Of a stretch of 10,728 bases of DNA, positions 1 to 7,260 are shown one piece after another. Position 1 is the first letter of the stretch. The number at the start of each line of letters is the position of its first letter. A model generated the notes under the pieces. That model was not told where the DNA came from. It searched no databases and saw only the letters and a program-made list of their open reading frames with translations. The stretch is from Minisyncoccota bacterium. GTDB lineage: Bacteria > Patescibacteriota > Microgenomatia > UBA1400 > PJMF01. Both the position numbers and the translations under genes were made by a program. The DNA is taken from NCBI GenBank assembly GCA_012799795.1, contig JAAZKO010000084.1, forward strand, positions 1 to 10,728, read 5' to 3'.

Positions 1-598
1 CTTGAAAATTTTCTTTTACCTCCACTTCAATACTACCTAATTCCTGACCAATTAAGCGCTGAAAGCCAACAAAGTCTACAGCAATAAAATATTTAATATT
101 TAAATTACTAAGAGAGGATAAAAGTTCTTTTGTTACTCGACCAGCATTAAGTATTGGTTCTGTGCCACTCATATGAGAACTGAAAACATTATTAATTTTT
201 CGGTAGCCAGCATTAGCTAAGCTTAGTTCTAAATCCCTGGGTATAGAAATAAAAGCTAAAGTTTTATTTTCAAAATCAAAATGAGCGATTTGAATAAGAT
301 CGGCCAACATTCCTCCTTGATGACCAGCTCCACCATATCCTATTAACAAAATATTTAATTCTTTTCGATCGTCGTCTTCAATATGACTCGCACTTGAGTT
401 TAATTGACTGCTAATTTTCATTTCGATTGCAGCATTTTCTTGAATTTGTTTATTTTTTTGAAAATGTTGATGAGCAATACTAGCCGACGCAGCAATGGTA
501 GTGCTTAGCATTAATAAAAAAACCAATAAAATAATTCTTTGTTTTTTAGTTAATTTTTGAAACTTTTTGATTAATTTTTGTTTTATGTTTTTGAACAT
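1..598 (-). CDS. LytR-CpsA-Psr (LCP) family envelope protein, 5' part only
   Basis: My translation of the minus strand from the ATG at 598-596 stays open for 199 codons to the window edge, so the C-terminal part is missing. Residues 1-20 are basic, 21-42 form a single hydrophobic segment (signal anchor, N-in), and the LCP domain begins near residue 81 (LNILLIGYGG). Family landmarks follow: an acidic residue in LAD (D100), the SIPRD motif (R121, D122), KINNVF (134-139) and the VDFVGF...LGSIEVEV stretch (174-194). LCP proteins are membrane-anchored phosphotransferases that attach polyprenyl-phosphate-linked glycopolymers to the cell wall outside the membrane. The exact substrate cannot be told from the sequence. 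The start lacks a Shine-Dalgarno sequence. It is transcribed divergently from the PH-domain gene at 639. Confidence 0.85.
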   Translation of the reverse strand, partial: MFKNIKQKLIKKFQKLTKKQRIILLVFLLMLSTTIAASASIAHQHFQKNKQIQENAAIEMKISSQLNSSASHIEDDDRKELNILLIGYGGAGHQGGMLADLIQIAHFDFENKTLAFISIPRDLELSLANAGYRKINNVFSSHMSGTEPILNAGRVTKELLSSLSNLNIKYFIAVDFVGFQRLIGQELGSIEVEVKENFQ

Positions 599-610
599 TC
601 AAGTAATTTT

Positions 611-616
611 ACTATA
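611..616 (-). promoter_or_regulatory. -10 element of the LCP gene
   Basis: On the minus strand this reads TATAGT. A transcript from it would begin near 604-605, leaving only about 6 nt before the ATG at 598. No convincing -35 is visible. It lies inside the spacer of the divergent promoter for the gene at 639. Confidence 0.45.
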
Positions 617-623
617 GCTTAAA

Positions 624-632
624 TGATATAAT
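624..632 (+). promoter_or_regulatory. Extended -10 promoter of the PH-domain gene
   Basis: TGATATAAT is an extended -10 (TGn plus perfect TATAAT) ending 6 nt before the ATG at 639. The predicted transcription start therefore falls on or next to the start codon, giving a leaderless mRNA. No good -35 is present, which the extended -10 could compensate for. The equivalent -35 region overlaps the divergent LCP promoter. Confidence 0.6.
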
Positions 633-638
633 ATTCAT

Positions 639-1355
639 ATGTTAAAAAAATCATTTTTTGTTATAGAAAATAATCATTTTCCTTATGATCAATTGCGTTT
701 TCCTGGCCAAGCGAGTGACGAAAGGGTGCTCTATGTAAGTAGAGAGCATTCACTTTTTTTAGTTTTTAGATTATTATTTGTTCTTCTAGCTGGATTAAGT
801 ATTATTTTAGTTAGTGCCATCCTAAATCAGATGCTTACTCGGGTTTTTCATAGCCAGTTATTATCTATTATTCTTTTGCCAATTTTACTAGTCTTTTTAT
901 TATTTATGATTATTGGTGCTTGGTGGGTTTTTACTTTATGGAAAAAGTCTGTAGCGATTGTGACTAATAAACGTTTAATTAAATTTATTTATACAACGCC
1001 TTTTAATCGCTACAATATGAGTTTACCTTTGGAAATGATTGTTGATACTAGCTCTCATAATCGTGGTTTTTTGAGTTCTTATTTAAAAATTGGGACTATT
1101 ACTGCTCGATCTAGTGCCAGTAGCTCAGGAGTAGCTACTAGTGATGTTTCACGAGTTAATAAAAAATATTTTTATTTAGAAAATATTCAATATTTTGAAG
1201 ATTTGCAACAATATTTAAATAAGCTAATCAGCACCCTACATAAACAGCCAGAAAAACTAGTTAATTTCAGGCCTTTTTTTCCGAATTTAAAAGGTGAGGC
1301 AAGAGAAGAATTTCTGCGAGCTAATTATCCTAATTACGCTAAGGAAACTAAATAA
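639..1355 (+). CDS. Two-helix membrane protein with bacterial PH (bPH2/YdbS-like) domain
   Basis: A 238-residue protein. Residues about 40-64 and 73-100 are two strongly hydrophobic segments, the second ending in the WW...W pattern that often precedes a bPH2 domain. Then follows a soluble beta-rich stretch from about 101 to 195 starting WKKSVAIVTNKRLI, where the V-T-N-K/E-R-L-I pattern is characteristic of bPH2 (formerly DUF304) domains. The N-terminal segment before the first helix and the charged tail after 195 are not recognised. Such proteins are membrane-bound with a cytoplasmic PH-like fold; their biochemical role is largely unknown. There is no Shine-Dalgarno sequence before the ATG, in keeping with the leaderless promoter immediately upstream. 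It is divergent from an LCP envelope gene, which suggests but does not prove an envelope role. Confidence 0.75.
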   Translation: MLKKSFFVIENNHFPYDQLRFPGQASDERVLYVSREHSLFLVFRLLFVLLAGLSIILVSAILNQMLTRVFHSQLLSIILLPILLVFLLFMIIGAWWVFTLWKKSVAIVTNKRLIKFIYTTPFNRYNMSLPLEMIVDTSSHNRGFLSSYLKIGTITARSSASSSGVATSDVSRVNKKYFYLENIQYFEDLQQYLNKLISTLHKQPEKLVNFRPFFPNLKGEAREEFLRANYPNYAKETK

Positions 1356-1413
1356 TTTTAATTTTATTTTTTAATTATTTTTAAATTAATATTTTTATCA
1401 TTTTATAACAATC

Positions 1414-1442
1414 TTGGCGATGTGTTAAGAGAATGCTAAACT
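1414..1442 (+). promoter_or_regulatory. queA promoter, leaderless type
   Basis: TTGGCG (1414-1419) is separated by 17 bp from TAAACT (1437-1442), which carries the TG extension at 1434-1435. The -10 ends 6 nt before the queA ATG, so transcription should begin at about the start codon. The rest of the 1356-1448 gap is AT-rich. It holds one weak inverted repeat (AAATAATT at 1350-1357, AATTATTT at 1373-1380) that is too AT-only to call a terminator. Confidence 0.6.
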
Positions 1443-1448
1443 AGCAGG

Positions 1449-2612
1449 ATGATTGATAATTTTAGTCAATTTTTAGCTAATTTTCATTACACTCTGCCTA
1501 AGGAAAAAATTGCTCATCAGCCAGTTGCAGAAAGAGACCAGTCTCGTTTGTTGCTTTTTGATCGTCAAACTGGCCGATATAGCGATCATCATTTTTTTCA
1601 ATTAGATCAGTTTTTAAATAAACAAGACGTTTTAGTGCTCAATGAGACAAAAGTTTTCCCAGCGCGTCTTTTGGGTAAAAAAGATACGGGGGGCAAAGTT
1701 GAACTCTTACTAATCAAAACTTTAACAAGTGACAGTTGGCAAGCCATTAGCAAGCCATCATTAAAATTAAATCAGCAGCTATATTTTCCACCAAGAAACT
1801 ATACATTGGATGACAATTTAGATTTAGAAGACTTATTGCAAGCAAAAGTTGCAAGTTGTCAGCGAGATAGTGCTCTAGTGGAAGTTAAATTTAATTGCGC
1901 TGATGAAAGATTGTGGCAGAAAATTGAAAGTTGTGGTTTTACTCCACTACCACCATATATCAAAAATAAGCAAAGTGAAGACTTGCGTCGAAGCGAATAT
2001 CAAACTGTTTATGCTAAAAATATTGGTTCAGCTGCAGCTCCTACAGCTGGTTTACATTTCACTGAAAAATTAATGGAAAAATTGAAAAATAAAGGAGTGC
2101 AAATCGAAAAAATTGATTTGGCAGTAGGACTGGGAACTTTTGCCAAATTAAGTAGAGACAACTGGGAAAAGCAAAGTCTTCATCAAGAATATTATCAAAT
2201 TCAAGATGATGTTGCAAAGAGATTAACTGAGGCAAAAAGAATGGGCAAGCGCATTATAGCGCTTGGCACCACCAGCGCTCGTGCTTTAGAAAGTGTCTTT
2301 ATTAATTATCAAAAAATCCCAAAAAAATCAGCAAAAACTAAAAAAAATGATTTTTCACTTAAAACAGGTCGAGAAAGTACTAATCTTTTTATTAATCCCC
2401 CCTATCAATTTCAAATGGTTGACGCCCTTATTACTAATTTTCATTTGCCACAGTCTAGCTTGCTAATGATGGTTTCAGCTTTTGCTAGTCAACCCAACTC
2501 TCCTTTTATTTTCAAAAATTTTACTCAATCATCACTAGGAGAAGTTTATCAACACGCCATAAAGCATGATTATAGATTTTTTAGTTTTGGCGATGCAATG
2601 TTGATTGTTTAG
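1449..2612 (+). CDS. queA: S-adenosylmethionine:tRNA ribosyltransferase-isomerase QueA
   Basis: QueA transfers and isomerises the ribosyl part of SAM onto preQ1 in the wobble base (position 34) of GUN-anticodon tRNAs, making epoxyqueuosine in the cytoplasm. Family blocks run in order: YTLPKEKIAHQP (14-25), RDQSRLLLFDR (29-39), LVLNETKVFPARLLGKKDTG (62-81), PLPPYI (166-171), GSAAAPTAGLHFT (193-205), VGLGTF (226-231), IIALGTTSARALE (269-281), VDALITNFHLP (324-334) and the terminal RFFSFGDAMLI (376-386). At 387 residues it is longer than the roughly 345 usual for the family. The extra length seems to sit near 110-145 and in a lysine-rich insert at about 286-308. No Shine-Dalgarno precedes the ATG. 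No other queuosine gene (tgt, queG) is in view. Confidence 0.95.
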   Translation: MIDNFSQFLANFHYTLPKEKIAHQPVAERDQSRLLLFDRQTGRYSDHHFFQLDQFLNKQDVLVLNETKVFPARLLGKKDTGGKVELLLIKTLTSDSWQAISKPSLKLNQQLYFPPRNYTLDDNLDLEDLLQAKVASCQRDSALVEVKFNCADERLWQKIESCGFTPLPPYIKNKQSEDLRRSEYQTVYAKNIGSAAAPTAGLHFTEKLMEKLKNKGVQIEKIDLAVGLGTFAKLSRDNWEKQSLHQEYYQIQDDVAKRLTEAKRMGKRIIALGTTSARALESVFINYQKIPKKSAKTKKNDFSLKTGRESTNLFINPPYQFQMVDALITNFHLPQSSLLMMVSAFASQPNSPFIFKNFTQSSLGEVYQHAIKHDYRFFSFGDAMLIV

Positions 2613-2629
2613 CTTTTTCTTGCTAGGCT
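2601..2629 (+). promoter_or_regulatory. Promoter of the Dda/RecD-like helicase gene
   Basis: TTGATT (2601-2606), inside the last codons of queA, is followed after 17 bp by TAGGCT (2624-2629) with a TG extension at 2621-2622. The predicted start is near 2636, giving a leader of about 4 nt and no Shine-Dalgarno. The -10 is imperfect, so co-transcription with queA remains possible. Confidence 0.4.
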
Positions 2630-2639
2630 GATCACTATT

Positions 2640-3833
2640 ATGTCAAAGGATGAAGAGTTTAAACTAACTTTATCTGCAGATAAAAAAATTGTTTTAAAGC
2701 AGATTTTACAGTGGTTGGAGTTTAAAACTAACAAGCAGCAATATCTAACGGTTGGCGGTTATGCTGGGACTGGTAAAACTACTTTAATAGCAGTCTTGCG
2801 GCGTTTACTTTATAAAAAAGACCCAAAATTAAAAGTTGCTTTCGCTGCTTTCACTGGTAAAGCCACTCGGGTTTTGCAGAATTATTTAACAGAATTCGAT
2901 TTGCTTTATAAGCAGGATTCAATAAGTACCATTCACTCTCTAATTTATAGTGTAGTAGAAAACGAACAACAACAAATTGTCGCTTGGCGGAAAAAAGATC
3001 GATTGAAAGTAGATTTAATTATCATTGATGAAGCATCGATGTTAGATCGAGAAATTTGGCTGGATCTTCTGTCATATCAAATTCCCATTTTAGCCGTAGG
3101 TGACCATGGCCAACTGCCGCCGATCCATGGTTATTTTAACTTAATGAAAGAGCCAATTTTGCGTTTAGAGAGCATCCATCGTCAAGAAATCAACAATCCA
3201 ATTATTGCCGTGTCAATCTTGGCAAGAACTCAAGGTGAGATTCCCGTCGCTAGTTATGGTCCAAAAGTAAAAAAACTATTAAAGACTGATCCAGAAACTG
3301 GCGAACAAATAGAAAATTATTTACAAATGGCTAATGAAGACACTCTAATTGTTTGTGGCTATAACAATACTCGTTTACGACTCAATCAATATTTGCGTTC
3401 TTTAAAAGGTTTCGAAGAAGAAGATCCACAGCCTGGGGATCGAGTGATTTGTTTACGTAATAATCACCAGAAACAAATTTACAATGGGATGCTGGGCACC
3501 ATTGAGCGTATTAGACGAGCTGATAAAAATTTTTTTGAGTTGATTGTAGATTTCGATGACCAAAATTTTGCTTATGAGGGTTTAGCAGTAGCTAAGCAAT
3601 TTAATAGTCCCAAAACAATTAGCTTTAACAGTCAAGATAGACAGTTATTAAAAAAAGCTGACCTTTTTGATTTTGCTTATGCCCTAACCGTGCATAAAGC
3701 TCAGGGCAGTCAGGCAAAGCGAGTAATTGTGTTTGAGGAACGGTTTAAGCAAATGGATGACGAGGGCTGGCGACGCTGGTTGTATACAGCTGTTACTCGT
3801 GCCGAAGAAGAATTAATTATTATTGGTGATTGA
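2640..3833 (+). CDS. Compact SF1B DNA helicase, Dda/RecD-like
   Basis: The protein has the ordered motifs of a superfamily 1 helicase: Walker A GYAGTGKTT (40-48), motif Ia AAFTGKA (69-75), Walker B IIIDEASMLD (127-136), motif III GDHGQLPP (154-161), motif V around YALTVHKAQGSQ (347-358) and motif VI YTAVTRAEEELIIIGD at the C-terminus. The VHKAQGSQ and AVTRA signatures place it with RecD/Dda-type 5'-3' helicases. At 397 residues it resembles the compact Dda class and lacks the long N-terminal region of RecD2. Expected role: ATP-driven unwinding or strand displacement in repair or replication restart. There is no recB or recC nearby, so it is unlikely to be a RecBCD subunit. The stop is TGA. 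It starts 27 nt after queA with no Shine-Dalgarno. Confidence 0.88.
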   Translation: MSKDEEFKLTLSADKKIVLKQILQWLEFKTNKQQYLTVGGYAGTGKTTLIAVLRRLLYKKDPKLKVAFAAFTGKATRVLQNYLTEFDLLYKQDSISTIHSLIYSVVENEQQQIVAWRKKDRLKVDLIIIDEASMLDREIWLDLLSYQIPILAVGDHGQLPPIHGYFNLMKEPILRLESIHRQEINNPIIAVSILARTQGEIPVASYGPKVKKLLKTDPETGEQIENYLQMANEDTLIVCGYNNTRLRLNQYLRSLKGFEEEDPQPGDRVICLRNNHQKQIYNGMLGTIERIRRADKNFFELIVDFDDQNFAYEGLAVAKQFNSPKTISFNSQDRQLLKKADLFDFAYALTVHKAQGSQAKRVIVFEERFKQMDDEGWRRWLYTAVTRAEEELIIIGD

Positions 3834-3883
3834 GCTTTTAGGATTGAATTAAAAGATATCTAATTTTTTAATTATTTAACGTA

Positions 3884-3889
3884 TATAAT
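3884..3889 (+). promoter_or_regulatory. -10 element before the pseudouridine synthase gene
   Basis: A perfect TATAAT lies 13 nt before the ATG at 3903, predicting a leader of about 7 nt. No clear -35 or TG extension is present. The 69-nt gap also contains AT-only inverted repeats (for example CTTTTA at 3835-3840 with TAAAAG at 3850-3855), not followed directly by a T-run. Confidence 0.5.
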
Positions 3890-3902
3890 TAAAGAGACAT
3901 TT

Positions 3903-4652
3903 ATGACCGTTCGTATCAACAAATTACTAGCTGATTTAGGTTTAAGTTCTCGTCGAGGTGCTGATTTATTAATTAGTGCGGGTAAGGTTAAAATTAATGA
4001 TCGTAAAGCAAAATTAGGGGAAAAAGTTGATTTAGCAAAAGATAAGTTAGTTGTTAATGGAGAACTGATTAATCAAGAATTATTACAAGGGACAATGGGT
4101 GGAGAAAATTACGAGTATTGGTTGCTAAATAAACCACTAGCTGTTATTTCGGCAGTAAGTGATCCTGCCAATCGCCGAACTGTCATGCATTTTTTAAAAA
4201 ATAAAACTCAAGCTCGTTTATATCCAGTAGGTCGTCTTGATTATGACTCAGAAGGTTTACTGCTAATGACTAATAATGGTGAATTAACTTATCGCCTAAC
4301 CCATCCCAAATATGGAGTGGAAAAAGAGTACTTAGTTGATGCTTTAGGAATCTTTACTCAGTCAAAAATTATTAGATTAGAAAAAGGCGTGCTACTGGCT
4401 GGCAAAATAGCTAAGGCAGAGCAGGTTGAATTATTAAATAAAGAAGATCGTAATTTAGAGTTAAAATTTATTCTTCATGAGGGACGGAAACGTGAGGTAC
4501 GCAGGTTATGCGCCAGAGTTGGTTGGGAGGTTCAGCGCTTAGTGAGAGTGCGTTTAGGCAATTTGGAATTAGGCAGTTTACAGCCCGGAACAGTGCGTAA
4601 ATTAACTGAAACAGAAATCACAGAATTAAAAAGAAGCGTCAAGCTAGCTTAA
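3903..4652 (+). CDS. rluB: RluB/RsuA-family rRNA pseudouridine synthase
   Basis: This enzyme isomerises a specific uridine in ribosomal RNA. An S4 RNA-binding domain occupies about residues 2-55 (RINKLLADLGLSSRRGADLL...GKVKIN). The catalytic domain follows from about 70 with YWLLNKP, the signature GRLDYDSEGLLLMTNNGEL whose aspartate D113 is the expected nucleophile, YRLTHPKYGVEKEYLV, and the late REVRRLCARVGWEVQRLVRVRLG block. Length (249 residues) and architecture fit the RsuA/RluB/RluE/RluF family. RluB (23S helix 89 region) is the commonest bacterial member, but RsuA cannot be excluded from sequence alone. The HAD gene follows after 30 nt, probably on the same transcript. Confidence 0.9.
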   Translation: MTVRINKLLADLGLSSRRGADLLISAGKVKINDRKAKLGEKVDLAKDKLVVNGELINQELLQGTMGGENYEYWLLNKPLAVISAVSDPANRRTVMHFLKNKTQARLYPVGRLDYDSEGLLLMTNNGELTYRLTHPKYGVEKEYLVDALGIFTQSKIIRLEKGVLLAGKIAKAEQVELLNKEDRNLELKFILHEGRKREVRRLCARVGWEVQRLVRVRLGNLELGSLQPGTVRKLTETEITELKRSVKLA

Positions 4653-4682
4653 TTATAAGTTTTTAATAAGTTTGGAGGAACA

Positions 4683-5324
4683 ATGAAAAACAATTTTAAA
4701 TATTTAATTTTTGATTTTGATGGCACTTTAGCTGATACAGCGGAAGTTCATGCTAAAGCATTTAACCGTATTCATGCTCAATTTGATTTGCCAAAAATTA
4801 CAAAAAAAGAATTAACAAAATTTCAATCCAAGAGTATGAAAAATTTATGTCGCGAATACGGAATTAGTCCAGTAAAATTATTAAAGATAACAACAGCAAT
4901 TAGTCAAGAAATGGGTTCTTTAATTGCTCAAACCAGTTTTTATCCAGGAATAAAAAAAGCTTTATTTACTTTGAAGAAAAATCATACTTTAGGGATTCTA
5001 AGTTCTAATAATTTAAGTAATATAAAAGCTTTTTTTGCTGATAAAGATTTAGCTTTATCCGTTCTTTTTTCTTTTTGGCGCTGCGAAAAAAATTTATTTG
5101 GAAAAGATCGAGCGCTCAAAGCTTTAATGAAAGAACACAAAATTAATCCAGCTCAAGTTTTATATTTTGGGGATCAAGTGAGAGATGTTGAAGCGTGCCA
5201 GCGCGCTGGGGTTCAAGTCGCAGCAGTCACCTGGGGTTTCGCTAGCGAAGAACTGCTGGCTAGTGTTAAACCCAATTATCTACTCAATCATCCAAGTGAA
5301 ATTATTGATTTATTAACTAACTAG
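4683..5324 (+). CDS. HAD-IA family hydrolase (phosphoglycolate phosphatase-like)
   Basis: All four HAD motifs are present: motif I FDFDGTLAD with nucleophile D11 and acid/base D13; motif II ILSSNN with S107; motif III lysine K141 in FGKDRAL; motif IV YFGDQVRDVEACQRAG with D164 and D168. The helical segment at about 18-85 between motifs I and II is a C1 cap, placing it in subfamily IA with Gph/PpaX-like phosphatases. It therefore probably hydrolyses a small phosphorylated metabolite in the cytosol; the substrate cannot be assigned. The ATG is well supported by GGAGG at 4674-4678. No promoter is evident in the 30-nt gap, so it is likely co-transcribed with the pseudouridine synthase. Confidence 0.88.
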   Translation: MKNNFKYLIFDFDGTLADTAEVHAKAFNRIHAQFDLPKITKKELTKFQSKSMKNLCREYGISPVKLLKITTAISQEMGSLIAQTSFYPGIKKALFTLKKNHTLGILSSNNLSNIKAFFADKDLALSVLFSFWRCEKNLFGKDRALKALMKEHKINPAQVLYFGDQVRDVEACQRAGVQVAAVTWGFASEELLASVKPNYLLNHPSEIIDLLTN

Positions 5325-5348
5325 CTGTCAATTTCTCAGTTAAAAGAG

Positions 5349-5354
5349 TATAAT
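5349..5354 (+). promoter_or_regulatory. -10 element of typA
   Basis: A perfect TATAAT lies 24 nt before the typA ATG, predicting a leader of about 18 nt that includes the Shine-Dalgarno AGGAG (5370-5374). The -35 region, about 5326-5331, is a poor match. Confidence 0.5.
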
Positions 5355-5378
5355 TATACTTTTGATTTTAGGAGATTC

Positions 5379-7229
5379 ATGCAAATTCGCAATGTAGCTA
5401 TTATTGCCCATGTTGATCATGGCAAAACCACTTTGATTGATGGGATGCTTAAACAGACCCATACTTTTCGTGACAATCAAGCAGAAATGGTCCAAGAGAC
5501 AATCCTTGATAGCAATGATCTAGAACGAGAAAAGGGAATCACCATTCTAGCCAAGAATACTTCAATTAATTATCGAAGTAAAACGGGTGAAGAAATTAAG
5601 ATTAATATTATTGATACCCCGGGTCACGCTGATTTTGCTGGCGAAGTAGAGCGGGTGATTAGTATGGCTGATGGGGCGATTTTGTTGGTTGATGCTGCAG
5701 AGGGGCCTTTGCCTCAAACTAAGTTTGTTTTGCAGCAAGCGATCAAACGACAATTGCCTATTATTGTTTTAATTAATAAAATTGATCGTCAGGATAGTGA
5801 GCCAGAAAAAGTTTTAAAACAGCTTGAAGAGCTCTTTTTAAGTTTAGCTGACGATAGTTCTCAACTAGATTTTCCCGTTTTATATTCAGTTGGCAGAATG
5901 GGCAAAATTTGGTCTAAATTACCAGAAAAAAATCAGCTTGAATTTCTAGCTAAAGCAACTGGTAATTTACAACCTCTCTTCGAAGAAATCGTTCGCACTA
6001 TTCCCGCTCCACAAACCAACTTGCAAAAACCTTTCAAAATGCAGGTTTCAACATTAGATTTTGATTTATATAAGGGTATTTATGCCATTGGTAAGGTTAC
6101 TCAAGGATTGGTTAAAACTGGGCAGCGTTTAGTCATTCTACAAGAACAAGAAAAGGTAGGAGAAATGACTGTTGTTCATTTATTGGAAAGTGTTGGTCTA
6201 GATAGAAAAGAAACTGAACAATCACGACCAGGAGACATTATCGCCATCACTGGAGCAGATAAAATTGCTATTGGTCAAACTCTAGCGGCTTTAGGTGAGA
6301 CTGAGGGTTTCCCCATGATTAAAATCACCGAACCAACTTTAAAAATTCAAATTGCTGCTAATACTTCTCCGTTCGTTGGTAAAGAAAGTGAGTTCTGCAC
6401 GGTGCGTCAGTTGGCTGAACGTCTTAAGCGAGAACAAAAAACTAATTTAGGTTTGCATATTGAGCAAAAGGAAGGCGGTGTTTTTATTGTAGCGGGACGA
6501 GGTGAATTGCATTTGTCAATTTTAATTGAGACCATGCGCCGTGAAGGTTATGAAATGGAACTTGGTCGTCCTCAGGTTATTTTTAAAGAAATTGATGGAA
6601 TTAAACAAGAGCCACTTGAAGAATTAATTATTGAAATTGAACAAAATTTTATAGGCACTATTACTGAAGAATTGGGTGAACGTCACGCTCAATTACAGAG
6701 TAGTTTTACTAATAACAAAGGAATTAGTCGAATGGTCTATCAAATTACTAGTCGCAACCTTTTAGGTTTTCGTAGTGGAATTTTGACTAAAACCAAAGGC
6801 AATGGTTTGTTTACTAGTTCTTTTTTACATTACGTTCCAATTCAAGATAAGAGATTGAAATCGAGAAATGGCGCCTTGATTGCTACTGAAGCAGGAGTAG
6901 TTACGGCTTACGCTTTAGAAAACGTACAAGAACGAGGAAAAACTTTTGTTATTCCAGGCGAGCAAGTTTATGAGGGCCAAATAGTTGGCTTATGTAAACA
7001 AAAAGATGATCTGGAAGTCAATGTTTGTAAGAATAAAAAACTGACTAATTTTCGTTCTAATGCTGACGTGTTGACGGTGCTTAATAGCAAGGTTGATTTA
7101 AGTCTCGAGCAATGTTTGGATTTTATCGAAAATGACGAATTACTTGAAGTTACTCCGTTAAATTTGCGTTTACGCAAACGTTATTTAAGCAAATTACAAC
7201 GTAATAAAAAGAATCACCCCAAAAAATAA
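5379..7229 (+). CDS. typA: Ribosome-associated translational GTPase TypA/BipA
   Basis: TypA/BipA is an EF-G-like GTPase that binds the ribosome and supports 50S assembly and stress growth. G1 is IAHVDHGKTT (9-18), the G2 threonine is in REKGIT (T55), G3 is DTPGH (79-83) and G4 is NKID (133-136). The G5 region reads YSVGRMG (169-175), whereas family members usually have a serine-alanine pair there. The central beta-barrel domain spans about 205-300. The EF-G-like and BipA-specific C-terminal domains follow, with RSRNGALIATEAG, VYEGQIVG and KKLTNFRS blocks. At 616 residues it is of usual family length. The ATG is supported by AGGAG, 4 nt upstream. It ends only 31 nt before rarA. Confidence 0.96.
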   Translation: MQIRNVAIIAHVDHGKTTLIDGMLKQTHTFRDNQAEMVQETILDSNDLEREKGITILAKNTSINYRSKTGEEIKINIIDTPGHADFAGEVERVISMADGAILLVDAAEGPLPQTKFVLQQAIKRQLPIIVLINKIDRQDSEPEKVLKQLEELFLSLADDSSQLDFPVLYSVGRMGKIWSKLPEKNQLEFLAKATGNLQPLFEEIVRTIPAPQTNLQKPFKMQVSTLDFDLYKGIYAIGKVTQGLVKTGQRLVILQEQEKVGEMTVVHLLESVGLDRKETEQSRPGDIIAITGADKIAIGQTLAALGETEGFPMIKITEPTLKIQIAANTSPFVGKESEFCTVRQLAERLKREQKTNLGLHIEQKEGGVFIVAGRGELHLSILIETMRREGYEMELGRPQVIFKEIDGIKQEPLEELIIEIEQNFIGTITEELGERHAQLQSSFTNNKGISRMVYQITSRNLLGFRSGILTKTKGNGLFTSSFLHYVPIQDKRLKSRNGALIATEAGVVTAYALENVQERGKTFVIPGEQVYEGQIVGLCKQKDDLEVNVCKNKKLTNFRSNADVLTVLNSKVDLSLEQCLDFIENDELLEVTPLNLRLRKRYLSKLQRNKKNHPKK

Positions 7230-7245
7230 TGATTGTTAAAATGAG

Positions 7246-7254
7246 TGTTAGAAT
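7246..7254 (+). promoter_or_regulatory. Extended -10 promoter of rarA, leaderless type
   Basis: TGTTAGAAT is an extended -10 whose hexamer TAGAAT ends 6 nt before the GTG at 7261. Transcription should start at or beside the GTG. No good -35 or Shine-Dalgarno is visible in the 31-nt gap. Confidence 0.5.
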
Positions 7255-7260
7255 AGGGTT

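Noticed and set aside
1350..1380. Inverted repeat after the PH-domain gene as a terminator
   Set aside because: Arms AAATAATT/AATTATTT are AT-only with a 15-nt loop; such repeats arise by chance in DNA this AT-rich.
3835..3873. Inverted repeats between the helicase and pseudouridine synthase genes as a terminator
   Set aside because: Weak AT-only stems, two mutually exclusive pairings and no T-run placed directly after the G/C-containing stem.
5562..5753. Minus-strand 63-codon open frame inside typA
   Set aside because: It lies wholly within the strongly conserved GTPase domain of typA on the other strand and has no start signals of its own.
6968..7177. Minus-strand 69-codon open frame inside typA
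   Set aside because: Antisense shadow of the conserved C-terminal domain of typA; serine-rich low-information translation.
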